Shown piece by piece: positions 1-11,587 of a stretch of DNA of 64,000 nt (position 1 is its first letter; each line of letters begins with the position of its first letter). The position numbers and the translations under genes are program-made. The stretch is from Flavobacterium anhuiense (GTDB lineage Bacteria; Bacteroidota; Bacteroidia; Flavobacteriales; Flavobacteriaceae): NCBI RefSeq assembly GCF_900101855.1, contig NZ_FMVC01000006.1, forward strand, positions 230,948-294,947, given 5' to 3'. Below the pieces are notes generated by a model. The model saw only the letters and a list, made by a program, of their open reading frames with translations, did no database searches and was not told the origin of the DNA.

Positions 1-475
1 TACTATAACTGAAGGACTTTATAATGGTGCTTTTGACGCTCTAGTTGATTGCGATGTTCCGGCTCAGCAAATTATCCGTTGGAATGTTCCAGGAAGTTTT
101 GAGTTGATTTACGGAGCAAAAAAAATGCTTCAGACTCAAAATGTTGATGCGGTTATCGTAATTGGATGCGTAATTCAAGGAGAAACAAAACATTTTGATT
201 TTGTTTGTGAAGGTGTTACACAAGGAATTAAAGACTTGAATGTTCAGACTGATATTCCAGTTATTTTCTGCGTTTTAACAGATAATAATATGCAACAGTC
301 AATTGATAGAAGCGGAGGAGTGCACGGAAACAAAGGAACCGAAGCTGCAATCGCGGCCATAAAAATGGCTTACATACGTCAGCAAGCTTCAATAGCTCAT
401 GCTTACAATCAGCCTTTATTGACTTCGGGAGCACTTCAAATTGAAGATTCTCCGAAAAAAATTGAGAACGAATAA
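1..475 (+). CDS. ribH: 6,7-dimethyl-8-ribityllumazine synthase, 5'-truncated by window
   Basis: Condenses 5-amino-6-ribitylaminouracil with dihydroxybutanone phosphate in riboflavin synthesis. The reading frame is open from base 2, so the start lies outside the window; the ATG at 104 is internal. Family motifs seen are the substrate-binding WNVPGSFEL, the GETKHFDFV segment carrying the catalytic histidine, and PVIFCVLTDNN followed by DRSGG and GNKGTEAA. The C-terminus is complete and ends at a TAA followed by a hairpin terminator. The assignment is secure from motif order and spacing. Confidence 0.95.
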   Translation, partial: TITEGLYNGAFDALVDCDVPAQQIIRWNVPGSFELIYGAKKMLQTQNVDAVIVIGCVIQGETKHFDFVCEGVTQGIKDLNVQTDIPVIFCVLTDNNMQQSIDRSGGVHGNKGTEAAIAAIKMAYIRQQASIAHAYNQPLLTSGALQIEDSPKKIENE

Positions 476-498
476 AGCACATTTGTTTTAAAAATATT

Positions 499-538
499 AA
501 AACCTATACTGTGTAATAACGGTATAGGTTTTTTTGTT
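499..538 (+). terminator. Rho-independent terminator after ribH
   Basis: The arms AACCTATAC and GTATAGGTT surround a loop of about 12 nt and are followed by a T-rich run. It sits 25 bases after the ribH stop and before the mutL promoter. Confidence 0.85.
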
Positions 539-581
539 TTTTTTATGATTATTCTTATTCTAAAAGCCAACCAAAATTCAT

Positions 582-589
582 TAAATTTG
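582..589 (+). promoter_or_regulatory. Bacteroidota -7 box before mutL
   Basis: TAAATTTG matches the TAnnTTTG consensus and lies 52 bases before the mutL ATG. I did not find a convincing -33 element, so this is a suggestion. Confidence 0.4.
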
Positions 590-641
590 TACTTCTTGGT
601 TTGTAAAAACCTAATCTAACTTTAAAACCTATTTTTGCTTA

Positions 642-2590
<1,949 letters not shown>

Positions 2591-2594
<4 letters not shown>

Positions 2595-3403
2595 TGAATA
2601 TCACGCCAGTAGTTAAACAACTGCTAATTATTAATATAATATTCTTTATTGGTGCTCAATTAGTGCCAGTTTCTTACGAGTATTTGTCATTGTTCTATCC
2701 AGAAAGCGAAAGTTTCAGAGCTTGGCAAATCATTACGCACATGTTTATGCATGCACCATGGCCAAATTTTGCGCATATTTTATTTAATATGTTTGCCTTA
2801 TACAGCTTCGGGTCTGCATTGGAGCATTTTTGGGGAGGAAAAAAGTTTTTGTTTTTCTACATTTCTTGCGGATTAGGTGCGGCATTGCTTCATACTGGAG
2901 TAAACTACCTTCAGCTGCAATCTCTTTTAAGTTCTGTTTCTGAATTGAATTTATCTAAATCAGAATTACACTTGATTTTGAATGCAAATTATTCTTCTTT
3001 ATTCGATGCCAGTGGCCGAATGGTACAAGGAGAAATCGCTACAATTTTAAATAAAGCACATTGCACGCAAGAACAATTTAATGCTTTGGCACAGGCTAGC
3101 GGTATAGTTCAGTCGCCAGTTTTGGGTGCTTCTGGAGCAATTTACGGTTTATTAACTGCCTTTGCATTTATGTTTCCAAATGCTCAGTTGGCATTGATCT
3201 TTATTCCCGTTCCTATCAAAGCAAAATATTTTGTTCCTGGAATTTTAGCAATTGACTTATTTTTAGGTTTTAAAGGAAGTTCTTTATTTGGAAGCGGAGG
3301 AACTGGAATTGCGCATTTTGCTCACGTTGGCGGTGCAATTGCTGGTTTTTTAATGATGTTGTACTGGAAAAAAAATCAGTTTAATAACAACCGTTGGAAT
3401 TAA
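2591..3403 (+). CDS. Rhomboid family intramembrane serine protease
   Basis: Membrane protease cleaving transmembrane substrates within the bilayer. The catalytic serine is S181 in GASGAIYG and the histidine is H245 in AHVGGAIAGF; the oxyanion-side HILFNMFAL segment (residues 62-70) is also present. Six or more hydrophobic segments are visible. A hydrophilic insert of about 70 residues (roughly 105-175) lies before the active-site helix, longer than in minimal rhomboids and typical of the Bacteroidota type. The start ATG overlaps the mutL stop by 4 bases, so translation is probably coupled. The substrate is unknown. Confidence 0.93.
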
Positions 3404-3445
3404 TTTTTAACTTTAAAGTACAAATTCTAAAACAAAAGAGTTTCT

Positions 3446-4309
3446 ATGAATATTCTAGACGATTTAAAATTACAATATAGATTGGGTGGTATTGCTATGC
3501 GTGTTATGTATTGGAATATAGCATGTTTTATTGTATCACTTATCTTCTTCTATCAATTTTCAATAGGTCAATTTGCTTTTCCAAGTTGGTTGGCTTTATC
3601 GTCAGATCCTCAGGTTTTTATGTTTAAGCCTTGGACTTTTTTAACCTATGCTTTTTTTCACGATGGATTTTTTCATCTGTTGTTCAATATGATGGTGCTT
3701 AATTTTGCGAGCACTTTGTTTTTGACTTATTTTACTCAAAAGCAATATTTAGGATTGTATCTTTTAAGCGCTCTTTTTGCAGGAGTGGCTTTTGCACTGA
3801 GTTTTTATTTTTCTAATATCAGCGGTTCTATTGTTGGTGCTTCTGCAGCAATTATGGCTATTTTGGTGGCCGCAACGACCTATTCTCCTTTAATGAATGT
3901 TCGTTTGTTTTTATTCGGAAATGTGAAACTTTGGCATATTACGGCTGTTATTTTAATTTTAGATTTAATGCAGTTCCGTTTAGGGAATATGGGCGGACAT
4001 ATTTCGCATCTTGCTGGTGCTTTCTTCGGATTTGCTTATATTAAATTGCTTCAAAACGGTACTGATTTAAGTATCGTTGTTTCTAAAACTTTAGATTTCT
4101 TCGCAAATCTTTTTAGAAAATCTCCTACGACCCCATTTACAAAAGTTCATAAAAATTACAAAAGACCTACAGAAAAAACTACATCAAGAATTGTTACGAA
4201 AGATAAAACGCAACAGCAGATTGATGAAATTTTAGACAAAATTAGCCAGTCAGGATACGATTGTCTGACAAAGGAAGAAAAAGAGTTTTTATTTAAAGCT
4301 GGAAAATAA
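3446..4309 (+). CDS. Rhomboid family protein, second copy, with C-terminal cytoplasmic tail
   Basis: A second rhomboid next to the first. The HLLFNMMVLNF segment (77-87), S133 in GASAAIMA and H188 in GGHISHLAGAFFG are all present, so the catalytic pair is retained, although the motif is GASA rather than GASG. After the last membrane segment there is a basic tail of about 85 residues ending in a short helical module (QQIDEILDKISQSG...LTKEEKEFLFKAGK) seen at the end of many Bacteroidota rhomboids. It lies 42 bases after the first rhomboid gene and 17 before the next gene, so it is probably in the same transcript. The two proteins differ enough not to be a recent duplication. Confidence 0.92.
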   Translation: MNILDDLKLQYRLGGIAMRVMYWNIACFIVSLIFFYQFSIGQFAFPSWLALSSDPQVFMFKPWTFLTYAFFHDGFFHLLFNMMVLNFASTLFLTYFTQKQYLGLYLLSALFAGVAFALSFYFSNISGSIVGASAAIMAILVAATTYSPLMNVRLFLFGNVKLWHITAVILILDLMQFRLGNMGGHISHLAGAFFGFAYIKLLQNGTDLSIVVSKTLDFFANLFRKSPTTPFTKVHKNYKRPTEKTTSRIVTKDKTQQQIDEILDKISQSGYDCLTKEEKEFLFKAGK

Positions 4310-4326
4310 ACTTGTAGGAGAAAAAT

Positions 4327-5373
4327 ATGAAAAACCTTTCTTGGTTTAATAAAATAATGTTCTTTTTGAACATAGTGCTGACTGTGCTTACATTTAGCAT
4401 CTATGTTTTACCTTTTTTAGCACCTAAAAGTTTTCCGCTTTTATCGGTGCTTACTTTGTTTATGCCTGCTTTTTTTGTGGCCAATGGATTGTTCTTTATC
4501 TATTGGGGAATTCAGTTTAAAAAACGCCTTATTTTATCGGGTTTGGTTTTGCTGACAGGAATTACATTCATCAGTAAATTTTATAAGTTTTCTGGAAAAG
4601 AGTATGTGAAGGATGAAAAGGATTTTTCTGTAATGAGTTATAACGTTCGTCTTTTTAATGTTTTTAAATGGCTGGATCGAGATGATATTCCGTCAAACAT
4701 TAAAGCTTTTATAGATGAGAAAGATCCTGATATTTTGTGTATTCAGGAATATTCAAATTCGGCACATTTAGATTTAAAGGTTTATCCGCACCGCTATATT
4801 TTTATTGACGGCAAAAAAATTAAGACTGGGCAGGCTATTTTTTCTAAGTTTCCAATTATTGACGAAGGAAATATCATTTTTCCAAAGTCAGATAATAATG
4901 TAGTTTATGCTGATATTAAGCGCGGAAAAGATATTATCCGTGTTTACAATATGCATTTGCAATCTATTAAAATTTCTCCCGATGTAAGTGAAATTTCCGA
5001 TGATATTGATAATGTGAATCAGAAGAAATCACAACGCATTTATGCTAGAATAAGTAAAGGATTTACGCAACAGCAAGAGCAGGCAGAAATTTTTAAAGAG
5101 CATATTAAAAAATGCAATTACCCAATTATTATCTGCGGAGATATGAATAATAGTCCATTTTCTTATGTGTACCGAAATATAAAAGGGAAATTAAAAGATG
5201 CTTTTGAGGAAGCTGGAGAAGGTTTTGGAGCTACTTATAAGTTCAAATACTATCCTGCTAGAATTGATTATATTTTTACAGATAGTAAAATGAAAGTAAA
5301 ACAATTTGAAAGCTTTTCTGACTTCGAAAATTCAGACCATTATCCGATTATGACAAGACTTTCTGTGGAATGA
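4327..5373 (+). CDS. Endonuclease/exonuclease/phosphatase family protein, membrane-anchored
   Basis: About 100 N-terminal residues form three hydrophobic segments, followed by an EEP-fold domain. Seen motifs are SYNVRLFN, DILCIQEY (metal-binding Glu), CGDMNNSP (Asp/Asn pair), DYIFTDSKM and the final SDHYPIM with the catalytic Asp-His. The family includes DNases, phosphodiesterases and sphingomyelinase-like enzymes; the substrate cannot be read from sequence. It is the last gene of the mutL-rhomboid run, and the start follows a GGAG purine stretch. Confidence 0.9.
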   Translation: MKNLSWFNKIMFFLNIVLTVLTFSIYVLPFLAPKSFPLLSVLTLFMPAFFVANGLFFIYWGIQFKKRLILSGLVLLTGITFISKFYKFSGKEYVKDEKDFSVMSYNVRLFNVFKWLDRDDIPSNIKAFIDEKDPDILCIQEYSNSAHLDLKVYPHRYIFIDGKKIKTGQAIFSKFPIIDEGNIIFPKSDNNVVYADIKRGKDIIRVYNMHLQSIKISPDVSEISDDIDNVNQKKSQRIYARISKGFTQQQEQAEIFKEHIKKCNYPIIICGDMNNSPFSYVYRNIKGKLKDAFEEAGEGFGATYKFKYYPARIDYIFTDSKMKVKQFESFSDFENSDHYPIMTRLSVE

Positions 5374-5451
5374 TTTTTTTTAGTTGAAAGTTCGAAAGTC
5401 AAAAGTTAAGGTGATACGAAAATTCATAACTCATAACTTATAATTCATAAT
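5374..5451. other. Convergent intergenic gap with low-complexity repeats
   Basis: Short imperfect repeats of GAAAGTTC/AAAGTC and of ATTCATAA/CTCATAA/CTTATAA fill the gap between two converging genes. No gene or clean terminator hairpin was seen. Confidence 0.5.
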
Positions 5452-6081
5452 TTATATGATCTTTTGGGTTTTCAAATAATCCATTGCAAATTTACCTTCG
5501 TTAAAAAGCAAATCCAAAACACTTAAATTATTGATAAAACCGTGTTTGTCATCAAATACCTGAGTGTATTTTTCAAAAGAATTAGCATCCTTTTTACCAT
5601 TTGCTAGATATCTGAAATCGGCAAAATCAGTAACTTCATGAAAGTATTCTGTAGTTTTTCCAAATTCCAATTTCATTCGAAGACATTTTGTCACAACGTC
5701 TAACACTTCGAAATTCAAATCCATTAAAAATTCATGTTTTTTCTCGAAAATAGGAACGATATCATCTTCGAAATACTCAAAGAAAGGAGAGCTTCTATAT
5801 GCGGCCTCAAGCGATTTAAAATGCTGTTTCTGCCAATCAAATTCGTTTTCGATTAAAATGTCTTTTGTTTTTTGATGTGCAGTTTTAGAATGCTTAACAG
5901 GGATATTTAATAATTGAATTCCATTCGGACTATAGATGTAAGTTCTATTTCTATTGGTCTGTTTCTGAAAATTATCTTCCATTTCAAAAGTAATGCTGTC
6001 TGATTGCGCGATTACAGCAAAATGACTGATAGATGGGAAATAAGTTGGAAGTATTAAGGAATTCATTTCGTTTTGTTTCAA
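5452..6081 (-). CDS. WbqC family protein
   Basis: The 209-aa product begins LILPTYFPSISHFAVIAQSD, the diagnostic N-terminus of WbqC-like proteins, and contains RNRTYIYSPNGIQLLNIPV and a DWQKQHFKSLEAAYRSSPFFEYF segment. WbqC members often lie in surface-polysaccharide clusters and some are thought to act as acyl or aminotransferase-like enzymes; here the gene instead follows lepB on the same strand. The family call is firm, the reaction is not known. Confidence 0.88.
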   Translation of the reverse strand: MKQNEMNSLILPTYFPSISHFAVIAQSDSITFEMEDNFQKQTNRNRTYIYSPNGIQLLNIPVKHSKTAHQKTKDILIENEFDWQKQHFKSLEAAYRSSPFFEYFEDDIVPIFEKKHEFLMDLNFEVLDVVTKCLRMKLEFGKTTEYFHEVTDFADFRYLANGKKDANSFEKYTQVFDDKHGFINNLSVLDLLFNEGKFAMDYLKTQKII

Positions 6082-6093
6082 GTTTAAAAAGTT

Positions 6094-6135
6094 TCAGGTT
6101 TCAAGTTGACGTAAAACGTGAAACTTGAAACCTGA
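6094..6135 (-). repeat. Inverted repeat between lepB and the WbqC gene
   Basis: Perfect 14-base arms (TCAGGTTTCAAGTT and its complement) separated by 14 bases lie in the lepB-wbqC gap. There is no T tract on the minus strand, so it is more likely an mRNA-processing or attenuation hairpin than a strong terminator. Confidence 0.7.
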
Positions 6136-6158
6136 CACAAAAATAACTTATTTTTTAA

Positions 6159-7712
6159 TTATGCTTTATTCTCTCTTCTTTTTTTCCAGATAAAATCTCC
6201 AACGAAGTAGATAGCAAGAAGTATTAAGAAATATTTAAAGTAAGAATGAGGCTGACCTTCGCCGTCTACAGTTGTAAATACTCTGTTCCAACGAATTTTA
6301 TTGATGCCTTTTCCGTTGGTATCCCAGCTCATCCAAATGAATACTGGTTTTCCTACGATATGATTTTCAGGTACGTAACCCCAATAGCGACTGTCTTCAG
6401 AGTTATGACGGTTGTCTCCCATCATCCAGTAGTAGTTCTGTTTGAAAGTGTACGTTGTCGCAGGTTTTCCGTTAATTAAGAATTTTGAACCTTGCAATTC
6501 TAATGTGTTTCCTTCGTAATTTGTGATAATCTCTTTATAGAAAGGAAGAGATTCATTTGTTAGAGCAACCGTTTTTCCTGCCTCAGGGATGTAAATTGGT
6601 CCCATGTTATCTTGGTTCCATTTGTTGATATGAGGAAAAATAGCATTGTCATCTCCATGATCAACTTTTCGGATAACGGCAGTAACGCCAGGAGTGTTTT
6701 TAAATCTTTCTGCTCCAGCTTCTGTTAAGGCTCCTAAATAAAGTGTATCTCTTTTTTCTGTTCTAAAGCCTGCAGGATCTGTAATGTCCAATTCTTTGAA
6801 AATGGTTTCAAAATCAATAGGTGTTTTCCCGTCTAATGCTACAGCGTATGAGTATTGTGGTTTAGCTCTTTCTGGTAAAACTAATTTTTTTCCATTAATA
6901 AAAACATAACCGTCTTTTATTGATAAACTGTCTCCAGGAATACCAACACATCTTTTTACGTAATTTGATTTTTTGTCAATTGGCTTAATAACGCCAGGTC
7001 TTCCTTTTGGTTCGAAGAAATAATGAACCGTATCGACGGGCCAGTTAAAGACGACAATATCGCATCGGTTTATTTTCTGGATAGCAGGTAGTCTAAAATA
7101 TGGTAATTGCGGCCAGCTTAAGTACGATTTGCTTTTGGTTAAAGGAATTGAGTCGTGAACCATTGGCAAGGCTACCGTTGTCATGGGAACTCTAGGACCG
7201 TAGTTTAATTTGCTTACAAATAAGAAATCGCCAATCAATAAAGATTTTTCTAAAGACGATGTTGGAATCGTATACGGCTGTACAACATAAGTGTGTACTA
7301 ATGTTGCTACAATAATGGCAAATAATAAAGAGCTAACGGTATCTGCTGCTTTGTTGTCAGGAGTTAGTTTGCGATCTTTATGATATTCTAATTTTTGAGT
7401 ATAATTGACAACATAGATGTAAAAGCCTAAAGTAAACAGTCCTAAGATTGTGTCTAAAGTCGATTTTTTACCAAAAGTTCGTAACGTTTCGACCCATACA
7501 ACTGGAAACATAATCAGATTGATGATTGGAATAAAAAGTAATAATGTCCACCATGTTGGGCGTCCGATAATCTTCATTAAAACGATTGAATTGTATACCG
7601 GAATTGCAGCTTCCCAGCTTTTTCTTCCTGCTGCCTGATACAGTTTCCAAGTACCAAGGAAATGAATAATCTGTACAGCTAGAAAAAATACGAACCAAGA
7701 GTAAAGTGTCAT
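6159..7712 (-). CDS. lepB: Signal peptidase I
   Basis: Removes signal peptides from secreted preproteins at the outer face of the inner membrane. At 517 aa it is the long Bacteroidota form: the first 100 residues carry additional hydrophobic segments (DUF5684-like), and a further anchor lies near residues 127-147. Catalytic Ser153 sits in PTSSLEKSL and Lys253 in YVKRCVGIPGDSL; the C-terminal MMGDNRHNSEDSRYWG box is also present. An insert of about 130 residues separates the lysine box from the GDNR box. The gene follows dapB by 56 bases on the same strand. Confidence 0.96.
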   Translation of the reverse strand: MTLYSWFVFFLAVQIIHFLGTWKLYQAAGRKSWEAAIPVYNSIVLMKIIGRPTWWTLLLFIPIINLIMFPVVWVETLRTFGKKSTLDTILGLFTLGFYIYVVNYTQKLEYHKDRKLTPDNKAADTVSSLLFAIIVATLVHTYVVQPYTIPTSSLEKSLLIGDFLFVSKLNYGPRVPMTTVALPMVHDSIPLTKSKSYLSWPQLPYFRLPAIQKINRCDIVVFNWPVDTVHYFFEPKGRPGVIKPIDKKSNYVKRCVGIPGDSLSIKDGYVFINGKKLVLPERAKPQYSYAVALDGKTPIDFETIFKELDITDPAGFRTEKRDTLYLGALTEAGAERFKNTPGVTAVIRKVDHGDDNAIFPHINKWNQDNMGPIYIPEAGKTVALTNESLPFYKEIITNYEGNTLELQGSKFLINGKPATTYTFKQNYYWMMGDNRHNSEDSRYWGYVPENHIVGKPVFIWMSWDTNGKGINKIRWNRVFTTVDGEGQPHSYFKYFLILLAIYFVGDFIWKKRRENKA

Positions 7713-7768
7713 AATAATTGTATTTTAAGTTTCAAATTCAAGGTTTTCTGACTTGAATTTTGGTCAAT

Positions 7769-8470
7769 TTATTGTAAGTTAAGTACGTCTTTCATAGAGT
7801 AAATCCCCTGTTTTCCTGCTAGCCATTCTGCCGCAATAACAGCGCCTAATGCAAAACCTTCACGATTATGAGCGGTGTGTTTAATCTCGATGCTGTCTAT
7901 TGGCGAATCGTAAGTTACGGTGTGTGTTCCAGGCACTTCTCCAATTCTTTTTGCTTCAATATGAATTTCATTTGCTTTTGCTTCTTCTAAAGTCCAATTG
8001 GCGTAATTGCTGTTTTGGATAACACCTTGTGCTAAAGAAATAGCTGTTCCGCTTGGAGCGTCAAGTTTGTGGATGTGGTGAATTTCTTCCATCGAAACTT
8101 TATAAGAATCAAATTGATTCATGATTTTAGCTAAATATTCATTTAACCCGAAGAAAATATTTACTCCTAAACTGAAATTTGAACTAGAAATAAATCCTCC
8201 TTTTTTCTCGTTGCAAAGCGCAATCATTTCATCATAATGCTCTAGCCATCCTGTTGTTCCTGATACTACAGGCACATTAGCATTAAAGGATGCTGAGATA
8301 TTACTAACTGCTGCTGATGGCACGCTAAAATCAATGGCAACATCGGCTGTTGAAAGTCCGTCATAGGTGTTAAATTCGTCTTTCTTTAAAACTATTTCAT
8401 GACCTCTTTCTAAAGCAATTCTTTCAATTACTTTACCCATTTTTCCGTATCCTAAAAGCGCAATTTTCAT
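7769..8470 (-). CDS. dapB: 4-hydroxy-tetrahydrodipicolinate reductase
   Basis: NAD(P)H-dependent step of the lysine/diaminopimelate pathway. The Rossmann motif ALLGYGKMGK is at the N-terminus, VSGTTGW follows, and the substrate-binding box EEIHHIHKLDAPSGTA has the catalytic His-Lys arrangement. At 233 aa it is slightly short, as usual in Bacteroidota. It sits between lepB and a DUF5683 gene, supplying the cell-wall precursor meso-diaminopimelate. Confidence 0.96.
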   Translation of the reverse strand: MKIALLGYGKMGKVIERIALERGHEIVLKKDEFNTYDGLSTADVAIDFSVPSAAVSNISASFNANVPVVSGTTGWLEHYDEMIALCNEKKGGFISSSNFSLGVNIFFGLNEYLAKIMNQFDSYKVSMEEIHHIHKLDAPSGTAISLAQGVIQNSNYANWTLEEAKANEIHIEAKRIGEVPGTHTVTYDSPIDSIEIKHTAHNREGFALGAVIAAEWLAGKQGIYSMKDVLNLQ

Positions 8471-8509
8471 TATGATTTGTTTTTGATTTTTTAAATAGAA
8501 TATGATCTA

Positions 8510-9070
8510 TTAAAACTTATAATTAAAGGTTAGTCCGACATTTGGTTTAAATGTTACATCGTCGGGATAAATTTCTGGACGCATTGAAAGCCTTTCGTTT
8601 ACGTTAAACTGTATCAACGCGGCATCAACATTGGCATCGATAATGTTTAAGACATAGAATCCGACAACAAACAATGCAGAGAGATCTCTGTTTCTTTGGT
8701 AGAATTTTTGTCCATCAACAAGACGGCTGTCATCCAAAAATTGATATTTATCATCGTTGTAGCCTTCTAATCTTCGTTTGTAGGCGTCACGATAATCGTG
8801 GTATTTTTTATTGTTGTCTATATAAAAATATAAACTAGTTCCGATTGCTCCGTAGACCAATGGAATTTTCCAATATTTTTTGTTGTATGCTTGGCCTAAA
8901 CCTGGTAAAATAGCAGAATAAAAAGCTGCTTTTGCTGGTGTAAGCGGGTCTATTTCTTGTAATGCAGTAGTGTCTTTTACGACCAAAACCGTGTCTTTTT
9001 TTACCTGGGCAAAAAGAGAAACGGTTCCTGTTAGAAAGAACAATAGACCAATGGGGACAATTTTATTCAC
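8510..9070 (-). CDS. DUF5683 domain-containing protein
   Basis: A 186-aa protein with a signal peptide ending around FAQVKKD. The PAKAAFYSAILPGLGQAYNKK segment is the hallmark of this family, followed by hydrophobic stretches (LVYGAIGTSLYFYI; LSALFVVGFYVLNIIDANVDAAL). The C-terminus resembles an outer-membrane or periplasmic strand ending in F. Its start overlaps the parB stop by one base. The conserved position between parB and dapB is known in Bacteroidota; function is unknown. Confidence 0.85.
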   Translation of the reverse strand: MNKIVPIGLLFFLTGTVSLFAQVKKDTVLVVKDTTALQEIDPLTPAKAAFYSAILPGLGQAYNKKYWKIPLVYGAIGTSLYFYIDNNKKYHDYRDAYKRRLEGYNDDKYQFLDDSRLVDGQKFYQRNRDLSALFVVGFYVLNIIDANVDAALIQFNVNERLSMRPEIYPDDVTFKPNVGLTFNYKF

Positions 9071-9972
9071 TATCCGTTTATTAATTTTATAATTCTGTTA
9101 AAGTCAGCTTCAGAATTAAATGGAATTGTAATTTTTCCTTTTCCGTTACCAGCGACTTTTATATCAACTTTTGAGCCAAAATAATCGTTGAAAGTGTTTT
9201 TTTGCGTTTCTCTAACTATAAAAGCGGCATCAGCTTTAGGCTTTCCATCAGCTTTAGGCTGTTGGCCTTCATGGTAATTTTTAACTAAAGCTTCTGTCTC
9301 ACGAACAGATAAATTTTGACTAACGATTTTTTGATAAATATCAGTCTGAACGTCTAAATCTTCAATGTTGATAATTGCTCTACCATGTCCCATGCTGATA
9401 AAACCATCACGAATACCGGTTTGGATAATCGGATCTAATTTTAAAAGACGTAAATAGTTGGCAATTGTCGAACGTTTTTTACCCACTCTTTCACTCATTT
9501 GTTCTTGAGTTAATTGAATTTCGTCAATCAAACGCTGGTATGATAAAGCAATCTCGATTGGGTCTAAGTCATGTCGTTGGATATTTTCAACCAAAGCCAT
9601 AACCAATGATTCGTTGTCATTTGCAATACGAATATAGGCAGGAACATGAGTAAGTCCTACTAATTTAGACGCACGAAGACGACGCTCTCCAGAGATTAAC
9701 TGGTATTTATTAAAATCTAATTTACGAACAGTAATAGGTTGAATTACGCCAAGTTCTTTAATAGAAGTGGCTAATTCGCGTAACGATTCTTCATTAAAAT
9801 TGCTTCTAGGCTGAAACGGATTTATTTCAATTGCACTTATTTCAAGTTCAATGATATTTCCAACAACTTTATCAGCATTTTTGTCTTCTACTGATTTAAT
9901 GTCGTTTTCCGGATCTTTTAATAAGGCAGATAATCCTCTTCCTAAGGCTTGTTTTTTAATTACTTTTGTCAT
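9070..9972 (-). CDS. parB: Chromosome partitioning protein ParB
   Basis: DNA-binding CTPase of the chromosome-segregation system. Seen are an N-terminal ALGRGLSALL box (ParA-contact type), the nuclease-like ParB/Srx box with NPFQPRSNFNEESLRELATSI, the CTP-binding GERRLRAS motif and ENIQRHDLDPIE, then an HTH region (MSERVGKKRSTIANYLRLLKL). The 300-aa length is standard. It lies 5 bases after parA. No perfect parS site was found in the window. Confidence 0.96.
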   Translation of the reverse strand: MTKVIKKQALGRGLSALLKDPENDIKSVEDKNADKVVGNIIELEISAIEINPFQPRSNFNEESLRELATSIKELGVIQPITVRKLDFNKYQLISGERRLRASKLVGLTHVPAYIRIANDNESLVMALVENIQRHDLDPIEIALSYQRLIDEIQLTQEQMSERVGKKRSTIANYLRLLKLDPIIQTGIRDGFISMGHGRAIINIEDLDVQTDIYQKIVSQNLSVRETEALVKNYHEGQQPKADGKPKADAAFIVRETQKNTFNDYFGSKVDIKVAGNGKGKITIPFNSEADFNRIIKLING

Positions 9973-9977
9973 AAAAA

Positions 9978-10745
9978 CTATTTACTGTTTTTCTTTATAA
10001 TTTCTTGTGCTAAATGAATATAGTTTACGGCACCTTTGCTTGTAGCATCATAGTTGATGATGCTTTCTCCAAAGCTCGGAGCCTCACTTAATTTTACATT
10101 TCGCTGAATTACAGTATCAAAAACCATATCATTAAAGTGTTTTTGAACTTCTTCTACAACCTGATTAGATAAACGTAATCTTGAATCGTACATGGTTAGC
10201 AATAGACCTTCAATGTCCAAATCTGGGTTGTGTATTTTTTGAATACTCTTAATAGTGTTCAATAATTTTCCTAATCCTTCAAGTGCAAAATATTCACATT
10301 GAATAGGAATAACTACAGAATCTGCTGCTGTTAAAGCATTCAAGGTTAACAAGCCTAGAGAAGGCGCGCAGTCGATAATGATATAATCATATTCTTCTTT
10401 TGCTTCTTCCAATGCTTTTTTAAGCATATACTCTCGGTTTTCTTTGTCAACCAATTCAATTTCGATAGCAACAAGGTCAATGTGAGCAGGGATCACGTCA
10501 ACGTTTGGAGCTGTACATTTTAAAACGGCTTCTTTTGGTGTTACAGTATGCTCAAGTATTTGGTAAGTTCCAGTTTCAACTGTTTCTACGTCAATTCCAA
10601 GACCAGATGTAGCATTAGCCTGTGGATCAGCGTCGATCAACAATACTTTTTTCTCTAAAACACCTAATGAGGCAGCAAGATTTACTGATGTAGTAGTCTT
10701 TCCAACGCCTCCTTTTTGATTAGCAATAGCAATGATTTTGCCCAT
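9978..10745 (-). CDS. parA: Chromosome partitioning ATPase ParA (Soj)
   Basis: MinD/ParA-type ATPase that moves ParB-parS complexes. The deviant Walker A KGGVGKTT is at residues 11-18, followed by LLIDADPQANATSGLG and YDYIIIDCAPSLGLLT (Walker B). The 255-aa length is typical of chromosomal Soj. It is the first gene of the minus-strand run that continues with parB, DUF5683, dapB, lepB and wbqC. Confidence 0.97.
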   Translation of the reverse strand: MGKIIAIANQKGGVGKTTTSVNLAASLGVLEKKVLLIDADPQANATSGLGIDVETVETGTYQILEHTVTPKEAVLKCTAPNVDVIPAHIDLVAIEIELVDKENREYMLKKALEEAKEEYDYIIIDCAPSLGLLTLNALTAADSVVIPIQCEYFALEGLGKLLNTIKSIQKIHNPDLDIEGLLLTMYDSRLRLSNQVVEEVQKHFNDMVFDTVIQRNVKLSEAPSFGESIINYDATSKGAVNYIHLAQEIIKKNSK

Positions 10746-10965
10746 TTATTTTCTGAATTTTGAACCGTAAAAATACAATTATTTATGGTTTCTGAAAATC
10801 TATTTTGTTAACATTTGCGAAAGTGTGATTAATCGGGGTTTTATGGGAGTTTGATAGAAAATAATTTTAGTTATGAATAAAATTATTAATAAGTTTTTTG
10901 AATAATTTAGGTGATATTCTTGCTGCAAAATGATGGGCACCTAAATTTTGATTAGGTTCAAGGAA

Positions 10966-11370
10966 CTATTTTAAAATTTCGATAGTGACAAAAACCAAAC
11001 CGCTTTTTTTGTTAGTAGCAATATTCATAAAAGCTCTTTTGCTAAGATCAATTTCTCGTCCTTTTACAAAAGGTCCGCGATCTGTAATTTCTACAATAAC
11101 AAATTTATTATTTACTTCATTCGTTACTTTTAACATGGTGCCAAAAGGAAATTTTTTGTGTGCGGCAGTAAAATCATTGTTGTTGAATCTTCTGCCACTT
11201 GCTGTTTTTCGTCCGTTAAATTTATCGTGATAATAAGAGGCGTGGGCATTCTGTTTGTATAAGACGCTTTCTCTAACTGAAGCGCATGAATCGATAGGAG
11301 TGATGTTTTTTTGTTGTGCGATTGCAACGGCAGAAAAGAATAAGGTAATAAATAGTATAATCTCTCTCAT
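10966..11370 (-). CDS. RlpA-like septal ring lytic transglycosylase family protein
   Basis: A 134-aa protein with an N-terminal signal peptide (IILFITLFFSAVAIAQ) and a double-psi beta-barrel domain: ASYYHDKFNGRKTASG, AAHKKFPFGTML and EITDRGPFVKGREIDLS contain the conserved His and Asp of RlpA. RlpA cleaves denuded glycan strands or binds the septal wall. There is no SPOR domain, as in many Bacteroidota members. It is monocistronic. Confidence 0.9.
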   Translation of the reverse strand: MREIILFITLFFSAVAIAQQKNITPIDSCASVRESVLYKQNAHASYYHDKFNGRKTASGRRFNNNDFTAAHKKFPFGTMLKVTNEVNNKFVIVEITDRGPFVKGREIDLSKRAFMNIATNKKSGLVFVTIEILK

Positions 11371-11587
11371 ATTATTTTCTCTTTCTATTTTATTGACAAA
11401 AAAAGACTATTAGAGAAAAACAGATATGTTCGATAAGTTTTTATTTGTGTTAGAAAAAGACAAATTTTTAAGTTTTGTAGTGTTTTTGATAAGAAAATTG
11501 AGCTCAGAAACGGACGTAAAGGTTCGAGATTATTGCTATTTTGGGCTTTCTTAAAACTATAAGTATTACAATCTATCAAACCACAAA

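Noticed and set aside
6113..6126. parS-like sequence (ACGTGAAAC)
   Set aside because: Only one half matches the parS consensus and it belongs to the inverted repeat between lepB and wbqC.
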